DNA from: Caballeronia hypogeia
GTDB taxonomy: Bacteria > Pseudomonadota > Gammaproteobacteria > Burkholderiales > Burkholderiaceae
Direction of reading: 5' to 3'
DNA: 64,000 nt
NCBI RefSeq assembly: GCF_001544875.2
Contig: NZ_FCOA02000027.1
Location: 38,647 to 102,646, forward strand
Numbering within the stretch: position 1 is the stretch's first letter; every line of letters begins with the position of its first letter. Positions 27,297 through 35,966 of this stretch are shown here, piece by piece. The translations under genes were made by a program, and so were the position numbers. A model generated the notes under the pieces. It saw only the letters and a list, made by a program, of their open reading frames with translations, did not search any database and was not told the DNA's origin.

Positions 27297-30200
27297 ATGA
27301 ACGATCATCAGCAACCGGCAGCCGGTTCGCTTCCCGCCGCGCAGGGCATGTACGACCCTGCGAACGAACACGACGCGTGCGGCGTCGGTTTCGTCGCCCA
27401 TATCAAGGGGAAAAAGAGCCACGAGATCATTCAGCAGGGTCTCAAGATTCTCGAAAATCTCGATCACCGCGGCGCGGTCGGGGCCGATCCGCTGATGGGC
27501 GACGGCGCCGGCATCCTGATCCAGGTGCCGGACGGCTTCTATCGCGAAGAAATGGCCAAGCAGGGCGTGACGTTGCCGCCGGCTGGCGAATACGGCGTCG
27601 GCATGATCTTCCTGCCGAAGGAACATGCGTCGCGTCTCGCGTGCGAGCAGGAGCTCGAGCGCACGGTCAAGGCCGAAGGCCAGGTCGTGCTCGGCTGGCG
27701 TGACGTGCCCGTCGATTCCAACATGCCCATTTCGCCGACCGTGAAGGCGAGCGAGCCGCTGATCCGTCAGATTTTCATCGGCCGCGGCAAGGATATCGTC
27801 GTGACGGACGCGCTCGAGCGCAAGCTGTACATCATCCGCAAGACGGCGAGTCATCGGATCCAGGCGCTCAAGCTCAAGCACGGCAAGGAATACTTCGTGC
27901 CGTCCATGTCGTCGCGCACCGTCGTGTACAAGGGCTTGCTGCTGGCCGGTCAGGTCGGCGTGTATTACCGCGATCTGCAGGACGAGCGCGTGGTTTCCGC
28001 GCTCGCGCTCGTGCACCAGCGCTTCTCGACCAACACGTTCCCGGCGTGGGAACTCGCGCACCCTTATCGCCTGATCGCGCACAACGGTGAAATCAACACC
28101 GTGAAGGGCAACGTCAACTGGCTGAACGCCCGCACGGGCGCGATCGCCTCGTACGTGCTCGGCGACGATCTGCCGAAGCTCTGGCCGCTGATCTACCCGG
28201 GCCAGTCGGACACGGCATCGTTCGACAACTGTCTCGAACTGCTGGTGATGGCCGGCTACCCGCTCGTCCACGCGATGATGATGATGATTCCCGAAGCCTG
28301 GGAACAGCACACGCTGATGGACGACAACCGCCGTGCGTTTTACGAATACCACGCCGCGATGATGGAGCCGTGGGACGGCCCCGCCGCGATCGCGTTCACG
28401 GACGGCCGCCAGATCGGCGCGACGCTCGACCGTAACGGCCTGCGTCCGGCGCGCTATATCGTCACCGACGACGATCTCGTGATCCTCGCTTCGGAATCCG
28501 GCGTGCTGCCCATTCCCGAGTCGAAGATCGTCCAGAAGTGGCGTCTGCAGCCGGGCAAGATGTTCCTGATCGACATGGAGCAGGGCCGCATCATCCAGGA
28601 CAAGGAACTGAAGGACAACCTGTCCAACGCCAAGCCGTACAAGAGCTGGATCGAAGCCGTGCGCATCAAGCTCGACGAGATCGAGCCGAAGGCGGAAGAC
28701 GTCGAAACGCAACGCCGCGAAGCGGCCGTGCTGCTCGATCGTCAGCAGGCGTTCGGCTACACGCAGGAAGACCTCAAGTTCCTGATGGCGCCGATGGCGC
28801 AATCGGGCGAGGAGGCGGTCGGTTCGATGGGCAACGACTCGCCGCTCGCGGTCATGTCCAACAAGAACAAGACGCTCTACAACTACTTCAAGCAGTTGTT
28901 CGCGCAAGTGACGAACCCGCCGATCGACCCGATCCGCGAAAACCTGGTGATGTCGCTCGTCTCGTTCATCGGTCCGAAGCCGAACCTGCTCGACACGACC
29001 AACATCAACCCGACGATGCGCCTCGAAGTGTCGCAGCCCGTGCTCGACTTCAAGGACATCGCGAAAATTCGCGCGATCGATCAGTACACCGGCGGCAAGT
29101 TCAGCTCGTACGAACTGAACATCGTGTATCCGGCGTCGTGGGGCAAGGAAGGCATCGAAGCGCGTATCGCGTCGTTGTGCGCGGAAGCCGTCGATGCCGT
29201 GAAGTCCGGCTACAACATCCTGATCGTGTCGGACCGCCGTGCCGACCGCGATAACGTCGCGATTCCGGCGCTGCTCGCCACGTCCGCGATCCACTCGCAT
29301 CTCGTGCAGCACGGTCTGCGCACGAGCACGGGTCTCGTCGTGGAAACGGGTTCGGCGCGCGAGACGCACCACTTCGCGCTGCTCGCGGGCTTCGGCGCGG
29401 AAGCCGTGCACCCGTATCTCGCGCTGGAAACGCTCGCCAATATGGCCGAAGGCCTGAAGGGCGATCTGTCGGCCGAGAAGGTGATCTACAACTTCACCAA
29501 GGCAGTCGGCAAGGGCCTCCTGAAGGTCATGTCGAAGATGGGCATTTCGACGTACATGTCCTACACCGGCGCGCAGATTTTCGAAGCGGTCGGTCTGTCG
29601 TCTGAACTGGTGGAGAAGTATTTCAAGGGCACGGCGTCGAAGGTCGGTGGCATCGGCATCTTCGAAGTGGCGGAAGAAGCGATCCGCCTGCATCGCGACG
29701 CCTTCGGCGACAACCCGGTTCTCGCGAACATGCTCGACGCGGGCGGCGAATACGCCTACCGCGTACGCGGCGAAGAGCACATGTGGACCCCGGACGCGAT
29801 CGCCAAGCTGCAACACTCGGCGCGCAGCAACTCGTATCAGACGTACAAGGAATACGCGCACATCATCAACGACCAGACGAAGCGTCACATGACGTTCCGC
29901 GGTCTGTTCGAGTTCAAGGTCGAACCGACGAAGGCGATTCCGCTCGACGAAGTGGAATCGGCGAAGGACATCGTCAAGCGCTTCGCGACCGGCGCGATGT
30001 CGCTCGGCTCGATTTCGACCGAAGCGCACGCCACGCTGGCGGTCGCGATGAACCGCATCGGCGGCAAGTCGAACACGGGCGAAGGCGGCGAGGACGAAAC
30101 GCGTTATCGCAACGAACTGCGCGGCATTCCGATCAAGAACGGCGACACGCTTCAATCGATCATCGGCAAGGAAGTCATCACGGACATTCCGCTGAAGGAC

Positions 30201-32000
30201 GGCGATTCGCTGCGCTCGAAGATCAAGCAGGTCGCGTCGGGCCGTTTCGGCGTGACGGCGGAGTATCTGTCGTCGGCCGACCAGATCCAGATCAAGATGG
30301 CGCAGGGCGCGAAGCCGGGCGAAGGCGGTCAGTTGCCGGGCCATAAGGTTTCGGATTACATCGGCAAGCTGCGTTACTCGGTGCCGGGCGTCGGCCTCAT
30401 TTCGCCGCCGCCGCACCACGACATCTATTCGATCGAAGATCTCGCGCAGCTCATTCACGATCTGAAGAACGTGAATTCGTCGTCGAGCATTTCGGTGAAG
30501 CTCGTGTCGGAAGTCGGTGTCGGCACGGTTGCAGCCGGTGTCGCGAAGGCGAAGGCGGATCACGTCGTGATCGCCGGCCACGACGGCGGCACGGGAGCGT
30601 CGCCCTTGTCGTCGCTGAAGCATGCGGGCACGCCGTGGGAACTCGGTCTCGCGGAAACGCAGCAGACGCTGGTGCTGAACCGCCTGCGCGGCCGCATTCG
30701 CGTGCAGGCCGACGGCCAGATGAAGACCGGCCGCGATGTCGTGATCGGCGCGCTGCTCGGCGCGGATGAATTCGGCTTCGCGACGGCGCCGCTCGTCGTC
30801 GAAGGCTGCATCATGATGCGCAAGTGCCATCTGAACACCTGCCCGGTCGGCGTCGCGACGCAAGATCCTGTGCTGCGCGCGAAGTTCTCCGGTCAGCCGG
30901 AACATGTCGTCAACTTCTTCTTCTTCGTCGCGGAAGAAGTGCGCGAGATCATGGCGCAGTTCGGCATCCGCAAGTTCGACGATCTGATCGGCCGCGTCGA
31001 TCTGCTCGACATGAAGAAGGGCATCGACCACTGGAAGGCGAAGGGTCTCGACTTCTCGCGCATCTTCTATCAGGTGCCGGTGGCCGAAGACGTCGCGCGC
31101 AAACATGTGGATGTGCAGGATCACGGTCTCGAGAAGGCGCTGGATCACGTGCTGATCGAGAAGTCGAAGGCGGCGATCGAGAAGGGCGAGCACGTGTCGT
31201 TCATCCAGCCGGTGCGCAACGTGAACCGCACGGTCGGCGCGATGCTGTCCGGCATGATCGCGAAGAAGCACGGCCACGACGGCCTGCCCGACGACGCGAT
31301 CCACATTCAGCTGAAGGGCACGGCGGGTCAGAGCTTCGGTGCGTTCCTCGCGAAGGGCGTGACGCTCGATCTCGTCGGCGACGGCAACGACTACGTCGGC
31401 AAGGGCCTGTCGGGCGGACGAATCATCATTCGCCCGACCAACGACTTCCGCGGCAAGTCCGAGGACAACATCATCTGCGGCAACACGGTGATGTACGGCG
31501 CGATCGAAGGCGAATCGTATTTCCGCGGCGTCGCGGGCGAGCGTTTCTGCGTGCGTAACTCGGGTGCGACGGCGGTCGTCGAAGGCACGGGCGATCACGG
31601 CTGCGAATACATGACGGGCGGCACGGTGGTCGTGCTCGGCGAGACGGGCCGCAACTTCGCGGCGGGCATGTCGGGCGGCATCGCGTTCGTGTACGACCCG
31701 GACGGCGCGTTCGCCGGCAAGTGCAACAAGTCGATGGTCTCGCTCGATCCGGTTCTGCAACAGGCCGAACAGGAACGCACGGTGGACCGCACGCTGTGGC
31801 ACACCGGCAAGACCGACGAAGCGCTGCTCAAGGGCCTGATCGAGCGTCACTTCCAGTTCACCGGTTCGCCGCGTGCGAAGTCGCTCCTCGAAAACTGGGA
31901 TTCGGCGCGCCGTCAGTTCGTGAAGGTTTTCCCGACCGAGTACAAGCGCGCGCTGGGCGAGCTTGGCGCGAAGAAGGGCAAGGAAGCCGTCGCGGCTTAA
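27297..32000 (+). CDS. gltB: Glutamate synthase (NADPH) large subunit
   Basis: A 1567-residue enzyme that converts glutamine and 2-oxoglutarate into two glutamates. Domains in order: a short propeptide, then the Ntn-type glutaminase domain beginning at Cys28 (HDACGVGFV, about 28-430); a central domain (about 480-770); the FMN-binding synthase domain (about 830-1200) containing HDGGTGASPLSS and the 3Fe-4S cysteines in CHLNTCPVG; and the C-terminal GXGXG beta-helix (GGRIIIRP, GGTVVVLGETG, about 1270-1470). The length is normal. The ATG at 27297 begins MNDHQQPAAG. It forms an operon with gltD. Confidence 0.97.
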   Translation: MNDHQQPAAGSLPAAQGMYDPANEHDACGVGFVAHIKGKKSHEIIQQGLKILENLDHRGAVGADPLMGDGAGILIQVPDGFYREEMAKQGVTLPPAGEYGVGMIFLPKEHASRLACEQELERTVKAEGQVVLGWRDVPVDSNMPISPTVKASEPLIRQIFIGRGKDIVVTDALERKLYIIRKTASHRIQALKLKHGKEYFVPSMSSRTVVYKGLLLAGQVGVYYRDLQDERVVSALALVHQRFSTNTFPAWELAHPYRLIAHNGEINTVKGNVNWLNARTGAIASYVLGDDLPKLWPLIYPGQSDTASFDNCLELLVMAGYPLVHAMMMMIPEAWEQHTLMDDNRRAFYEYHAAMMEPWDGPAAIAFTDGRQIGATLDRNGLRPARYIVTDDDLVILASESGVLPIPESKIVQKWRLQPGKMFLIDMEQGRIIQDKELKDNLSNAKPYKSWIEAVRIKLDEIEPKAEDVETQRREAAVLLDRQQAFGYTQEDLKFLMAPMAQSGEEAVGSMGNDSPLAVMSNKNKTLYNYFKQLFAQVTNPPIDPIRENLVMSLVSFIGPKPNLLDTTNINPTMRLEVSQPVLDFKDIAKIRAIDQYTGGKFSSYELNIVYPASWGKEGIEARIASLCAEAVDAVKSGYNILIVSDRRADRDNVAIPALLATSAIHSHLVQHGLRTSTGLVVETGSARETHHFALLAGFGAEAVHPYLALETLANMAEGLKGDLSAEKVIYNFTKAVGKGLLKVMSKMGISTYMSYTGAQIFEAVGLSSELVEKYFKGTASKVGGIGIFEVAEEAIRLHRDAFGDNPVLANMLDAGGEYAYRVRGEEHMWTPDAIAKLQHSARSNSYQTYKEYAHIINDQTKRHMTFRGLFEFKVEPTKAIPLDEVESAKDIVKRFATGAMSLGSISTEAHATLAVAMNRIGGKSNTGEGGEDETRYRNELRGIPIKNGDTLQSIIGKEVITDIPLKDGDSLRSKIKQVASGRFGVTAEYLSSADQIQIKMAQGAKPGEGGQLPGHKVSDYIGKLRYSVPGVGLISPPPHHDIYSIEDLAQLIHDLKNVNSSSSISVKLVSEVGVGTVAAGVAKAKADHVVIAGHDGGTGASPLSSLKHAGTPWELGLAETQQTLVLNRLRGRIRVQADGQMKTGRDVVIGALLGADEFGFATAPLVVEGCIMMRKCHLNTCPVGVATQDPVLRAKFSGQPEHVVNFFFFVAEEVREIMAQFGIRKFDDLIGRVDLLDMKKGIDHWKAKGLDFSRIFYQVPVAEDVARKHVDVQDHGLEKALDHVLIEKSKAAIEKGEHVSFIQPVRNVNRTVGAMLSGMIAKKHGHDGLPDDAIHIQLKGTAGQSFGAFLAKGVTLDLVGDGNDYVGKGLSGGRIIIRPTNDFRGKSEDNIICGNTVMYGAIEGESYFRGVAGERFCVRNSGATAVVEGTGDHGCEYMTGGTVVVLGETGRNFAAGMSGGIAFVYDPDGAFAGKCNKSMVSLDPVLQQAEQERTVDRTLWHTGKTDEALLKGLIERHFQFTGSPRAKSLLENWDSARRQFVKVFPTEYKRALGELGAKKGKEAVAA

Positions 32001-32023
32001 GGCCAGTTTTAAATATAGAAGGC

Positions 32024-32049
32024 CTTCCCGATGCGAGTGCATCGGGAAG
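32024..32049 (+). promoter_or_regulatory. Perfect 11-bp hairpin in the gltB-gltD spacer
   Basis: CTTCCCGATGC (32024-32034) pairs exactly with GCATCGGGAAG (32039-32049) around a GAGT tetraloop. No U tract follows, so it is not a standard terminator. It lies 24 nt after the gltB stop and 30 nt before the gltD start, where it may set RNA processing or relative expression of the two subunits. Confidence 0.6.
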
Positions 32050-32078
32050 CAGGTCCCTCACTGTACATAGAGAAAGAA

Positions 32079-33545
32079 ATGGGCAAGGCAACCGGTTTTC
32101 TCGAGTTCGAACGCCGCCACGAGGCGTACGAAGCACCGCTGACCCGCGTCAAGCATTACAAGGAATTCGTCGCCGCGCTGACCGATGAAGATGCGAAGGT
32201 TCAAGGCGCGCGCTGCATGGACTGCGGCATTCCGTTCTGCAACAACGGCTGTCCGGTCAACAACGTCATTCCGGACTTCAACGATCTCGTGTTCCAGCAA
32301 GACTGGAAGAGCGCGATCAACGTGCTGCATTCGACCAATAACTTCCCGGAGTTCACGGGCCGCATCTGCCCGGCGCCGTGCGAAGCGGCTTGCACGCTCG
32401 GCATCAATGACGATCCGGTGGGCATCAAGTCGATCGAGCACGCGATCATCGACAAGGCGTTCGCCGAAGGCTGGGTCGTGCCGCAGCCGGCGAAGCACAA
32501 GACGGGTAAGAAGGTTGCCGTCGTGGGTTCGGGCCCCGCAGGTCTGGCCGCTGCACAGCAACTCGGGCGCGCGGGTCATGACGTGGTCGTGTTCGAGAAG
32601 AACGATCGTATCGGCGGTTTGCTGCGTTATGGCATTCCCGACTTCAAGCTCGAGAAGTGGCTGATCGACCGTCGCATGCGCCAGATGGAAGCGGAAGGCG
32701 TGTCGTTCCGTACCAACGTGTTCATCGGCAAGGACGCGCTGCCGGAATACATCGCCAACACGGCGAAGGAAACCATCACGCCGGACGAGCTGAAGGAACA
32801 GTTCGATGCGGTCGTGATCGCGGGCGGCTCGGAAACGCCGCGCGATCTGCCGGTGCCGGGGCGCGAGCTCGAAGGCATCTACTACGCGATGGAATTCCTG
32901 CCGCAGCAGAACAAGGTCAACGCGGGCGACAAGCTCACGGATCAACTGCTCGCGAAGGGCAAGCATGTCGTGGTGATCGGCGGCGGCGATACGGGTTCGG
33001 ATTGTGTGGGCACGTCGAATCGTCATGGCGCGAAGGGCGTGACGCAGTTCGAGCTGCTCGCGCAACCGCCCGAAGAAGAGAACAAGCCGCTCGTGTGGCC
33101 GTACTGGCCGATCAAGCTGCGCACGTCGTCGTCGCATGAGGAAGGTTGCGAGCGCGACTGGTCGGTGGCGACGAAGCGTTTCGAAGGCAAGAACGGCAAG
33201 GTCGAGAAGCTGATTGCGGTGCGCGTCGAATGGAAGGGCGGCAAGATGGTCGAAGTTCCGAACTCCGAGTTCGAACTGAAGGCCGATCTCGTACTGCTCG
33301 CGATGGGCTTCACCCAGCCGGTTTCGCCGGTGCTGGACGCGTTCGGCGTCGAGAAGGATGCGCGCGGCAACGTGCGCGCGGCGACCGAAGGCGACAAGGC
33401 GTATTACACGTCGGTGGACAAGGTGTTCACCGCGGGCGATATGCGTCGCGGTCAGTCGCTGGTGGTGTGGGCGATTCGTGAAGGGCGTCAGTGCGCGCGT
33501 TCGGTCGATGCGTATCTGATGGGGTCGAGCGAGTTGCCGCGCTAA
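32079..33545 (+). CDS. gltD: Glutamate synthase small subunit (NADPH-dependent)
   Basis: A 488-residue FAD protein that feeds NADPH electrons to GltB. The N-terminal region carries the Fe-S cysteines CMDCGIPFCNNGCP and CPAPCEAACTLGI. The FAD motif is VVGSGPAGLAAAQQLGRAG (about residues 147-165), and the NADPH motif is VVIGGGDTGSDCVGT. The C-terminal FAD segment TAGDMRRGQSLVVWAI completes the fold. The start MGKATGFLEF at 32079 matches the family; the frame is open further upstream through the spacer hairpin. Confidence 0.97.
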   Translation: MGKATGFLEFERRHEAYEAPLTRVKHYKEFVAALTDEDAKVQGARCMDCGIPFCNNGCPVNNVIPDFNDLVFQQDWKSAINVLHSTNNFPEFTGRICPAPCEAACTLGINDDPVGIKSIEHAIIDKAFAEGWVVPQPAKHKTGKKVAVVGSGPAGLAAAQQLGRAGHDVVVFEKNDRIGGLLRYGIPDFKLEKWLIDRRMRQMEAEGVSFRTNVFIGKDALPEYIANTAKETITPDELKEQFDAVVIAGGSETPRDLPVPGRELEGIYYAMEFLPQQNKVNAGDKLTDQLLAKGKHVVVIGGGDTGSDCVGTSNRHGAKGVTQFELLAQPPEEENKPLVWPYWPIKLRTSSSHEEGCERDWSVATKRFEGKNGKVEKLIAVRVEWKGGKMVEVPNSEFELKADLVLLAMGFTQPVSPVLDAFGVEKDARGNVRAATEGDKAYYTSVDKVFTAGDMRRGQSLVVWAIREGRQCARSVDAYLMGSSELPR

Positions 33546-33563
33546 GCGAGCTCTGCAGGAACG

Positions 33564-33592
33564 AAAAGGCCACGCGAATGCGTGGCCTTTTT
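33564..33592. terminator. Terminator after gltD (bidirectional)
   Basis: AAAAGGCCACGC pairs with GCGTGGCCTTTT around a GAAT loop, followed by five T residues in total. The A tract on the other side lets it also serve the convergent ABC transporter gene. Confidence 0.9.
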
Positions 33593-33611
33593 GCTTTCGG
33601 GAGCGGGCGGC

Positions 33612-35354
33612 TCAAGCCTCCGCCATCGCCCTTTCGATCTCGATCTTGTAATCATGGAACATCGCCACCGACTCGCGATGCGCCACGCTCAGGATAGCGG
33701 CCTTCGGCAGGCGCTCGGTCAGCGTGTTGTAGATATGCAGTTCGTTGTCGGCATCGAGCGCGCTGGTGGCTTCATCGAGGAACAGGAAGTCCGGCTTGTG
33801 CAGCAGCACGCGCGCCGCAGCCAGACGTTGCTGCTCGCCCGGCGAGAGACTGCGTGCCCAGTGCGCGCTCTCGTCCAGCCGGCCCGCATACGCTTCCAGA
33901 TTGCACAACCGCAACGCTTCACGCGATTCGTCGTCAGTGAACGTGCCGCCCGGCGACGGATACGAAAGCGCGGCGCGCAGCGTGCCGATCGGCAAATAGC
34001 TCATTTGCGGAATGAACATCAGCTTCGCGTCGACGGGCGCGTCGATCGTGCCGTCGCCGAACGGCCACAGGCCCGCGAGCGCGCGCATCAGCGTGCTCTT
34101 GCCCGAACCGGACGGTCCGACCACGAGCCAGCGCGATCCCGGTTCGATCGAGACATCGGCCACGCGCGAAAGCGGCGAGCCGTTGGGCAGCGCGAGCATC
34201 AGGCCACGGGTCGTGAGCGCCAGGGTGCTCGTGTAATGCAGATTGATGCCGCCGCGCTCGGTGGCCGGCGAGGTTTCCTCGCGGATATGCGTCGAGCGCA
34301 TCACGCGCTTGAATTCGCGAAGACGATTCACCGTGGCGCGCCATTCGACCAAGGTCGAATAACTGTTGATGAACCAGGAAAACGAATCGCTGACCGTGCC
34401 GAACGCCGATGAAATCTGCATCAGCACGCCGAATGAGAACGCGCCGGCGAAATAGCGCGGCGCCGCGACCATGATCGGGAAGATGATGGCGATCTGCCCG
34501 TAGAAACTCAGCACGAAGGTCATGCGCTTCGTGTACTTCATGATCATCCACCAGTTGTCGCGGATGCGCTGGAAGATGGTCTTCGCGTTGGCGGTCTCGG
34601 TCGCGATGCCGTCGTAGAACGCGATCTGCTCGGCGTTCTCGCGCACGCGGATCAGGCCGAAGCGGAAATCCGCCTCCACTTTCTGCTGCTGATAGTTGAT
34701 CGACACCAGCGGATGCCCGACCTTCTGGATGATGAGCGAGCCGAGAATCGCATAGAGCGCGGCGGCCCAGACCATGTAGCCCGGAATGGTGATCGGCGTG
34801 GCGCCGAGCGAGAAGGTCAGCGCGCCCGCGAGCGTCCAGAGAATCGTGATGAAGGTGACGAGCGTGACGAGCGTCGAGAGCAGGTCGAGGGACAGCGAGA
34901 GCGTGGTCGTCGCGAAGGATTGCAGGTCGTCGGAGATCCGCTGGTCGGGGTTGTCGGCCAGGCGGTCGCGCTCGATGCGGTAGAACGCCTTGTCGCCGAG
35001 CCATTGTTCCAGAAACCGGTTGGTGAGCCACTGCCGCCAGCGGAACGCGAGCATCTGACGCAGATATCGGCCGTAGACCGCGAGCAGGATGTATGCGAAC
35101 GCGAGGCCCGTGAAGATTAGCAGCAGATGCGGGAAGTCCTTGACGTTCTTGTTCTGCAGCGCGTTGTAGAAGTCCGCGTTCCAGCTGTTGAGACGCACGT
35201 TGATCCACACGACTGTCATGTTGATCGCAATGATCGCAACGAGCAGGCCCCACGCGACGCCGCGCTCCTCGGAGACCCAATACGGCTTGATGAGGCTCCA
35301 CGCCGAGACTTGATCGGCCTTTTGCTGCGAGTTCTGGGTAGGCGAGTTGGTCAT
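33612..35354 (-). CDS. ABC transporter, fused permease-ATPase (SbmA/BacA-like YddA type)
   Basis: A 580-residue half-transporter with an N-terminal membrane domain and C-terminal ATPase. Membrane helices span about 30-340 (including GVAWGLLVAIIAINMTVVWI and PHLLLIFTGLAFAYILLAVY), with the SbmA/BacA-type segment NWWMIMKYTKRMTFVLSFYGQ. The ATPase has Walker A GPSGSGKST, signature LSPGEQQRLAAAR and Walker B FLFLDEATSALD. The family includes vitamin B12, bleomycin and antimicrobial-peptide transporters and peroxisomal ABCD proteins; the substrate here is unknown. It converges with gltD and is divergent from the thi operon. Confidence 0.88.
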   Translation of the reverse strand: MTNSPTQNSQQKADQVSAWSLIKPYWVSEERGVAWGLLVAIIAINMTVVWINVRLNSWNADFYNALQNKNVKDFPHLLLIFTGLAFAYILLAVYGRYLRQMLAFRWRQWLTNRFLEQWLGDKAFYRIERDRLADNPDQRISDDLQSFATTTLSLSLDLLSTLVTLVTFITILWTLAGALTFSLGATPITIPGYMVWAAALYAILGSLIIQKVGHPLVSINYQQQKVEADFRFGLIRVRENAEQIAFYDGIATETANAKTIFQRIRDNWWMIMKYTKRMTFVLSFYGQIAIIFPIMVAAPRYFAGAFSFGVLMQISSAFGTVSDSFSWFINSYSTLVEWRATVNRLREFKRVMRSTHIREETSPATERGGINLHYTSTLALTTRGLMLALPNGSPLSRVADVSIEPGSRWLVVGPSGSGKSTLMRALAGLWPFGDGTIDAPVDAKLMFIPQMSYLPIGTLRAALSYPSPGGTFTDDESREALRLCNLEAYAGRLDESAHWARSLSPGEQQRLAAARVLLHKPDFLFLDEATSALDADNELHIYNTLTERLPKAAILSVAHRESVAMFHDYKIEIERAMAEA

Positions 35355-35571
35355 TTGTTTCCTGCTTGTGCGCCGGACGGGCGGCGGGTTGTTTCGTCAT
35401 GCAGCCGTTTTCCGGCGCGCGGCGGCATGCGCGCAGCCTGTTCGCGGCCCCGCAAATTGTTCCGGGGTTCTCTTAACGCTCACTTAATATCGCGCGATCG
35501 TTCGGTGAACCATGTTCGCGGCATTGTGCCAGAGTGCCGCCGGGCGCGAAAAAACCCGGGGCAATCCCGGT

Positions 35572-35600
35572 TTGCAGCGCCTTCGCCTTTCATGTTCTAA
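35572..35600 (+). promoter_or_regulatory. Predicted sigma70 promoter of the thi operon
   Basis: TTGCAG (35572-35577) and TTCTAA (35595-35600) are separated by 17 nt. The start site would fall near 35607, about ten bases before the TPP riboswitch. Confidence 0.5.
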
Positions 35601-35615
35601 TGACCTCCGACGAAA

Positions 35616-35720
35616 CAGGGGTGCTTCGCGTGCATCGGCGGCCAGAACGGTTGTCAGCGCGGCGAGGCTGAGAGAGACCCTTTGCACCCGATCCGGGTAA
35701 TACCGGCGAGGGAAGTTTCC
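35616..35720 (+). ncRNA. TPP riboswitch (THI element)
   Basis: The conserved core is present in order: GGGGTGC at 35618, GGCTGAGAG, then ACCCTTTGCACCCGATC, GGGTAATACCGGCGAGGGAA. This is the thiamine-pyrophosphate aptamer. It represses the downstream thiO-thiS-thiG-thiE genes when TPP is abundant. About 246 nt separate the aptamer from the thiO start, room for an expression platform. I see no clear intrinsic terminator there, so control may act on translation or through Rho. Confidence 0.95.
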
Positions 35721-35920
35721 GGAGAACGCGCGACACCCGCGCCATTCCTCCAGTCTCTTCCGAGTAACTGTCTTTGCCGTCCGGCGCGCGCTGTTTCCAT
35801 CGGCGACGTTCCGGGCCGGTCTCTCTCCGCTGAATTCGTCCTTGTGATGTGCCGCCGCGCCCGCATGGCCGAGATCGCGTATTGCATCTCCTCGTGCTGC
35901 GCAGCGTTACGCATGTGACC

Positions 35921-35959
35921 GGAGCAAGCGCTCAAGCGCCAGTTCTGGTCGACAGGAGA
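35921..35959 (+). repeat. Copy 2 of a ~38-nt structured motif (upstream of thiO)
   Basis: It begins GGAGCAA, has the hairpin GCGCTCAAGCGC and ends TCGACAGGAG, matching the element at 1543-1581. Here the terminal AGGAG also serves as the ribosome-binding site of thiO, eight to nine bases before its TTG start. The motif could therefore control translation initiation. Confidence 0.5.
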
Positions 35960-35966
35960 CATCGAA

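Noticed and set aside
27255..32042. A 1595-codon open frame on the minus strand opposite gltB
   Set aside because: It mirrors gltB exactly in extent, its translation is Arg/Asp/Glu/His-rich without domains, and GC-rich codon bias keeps the antisense frame open. gltB on the plus strand is unambiguous.
35549..35573. Terminator-like hairpin AACCCGGG-GCAAT-CCCGGTT
   Set aside because: Its U tract is on the minus strand, but no minus-strand gene lies upstream to be terminated. It could end an antisense transcript, yet nothing else supports one.
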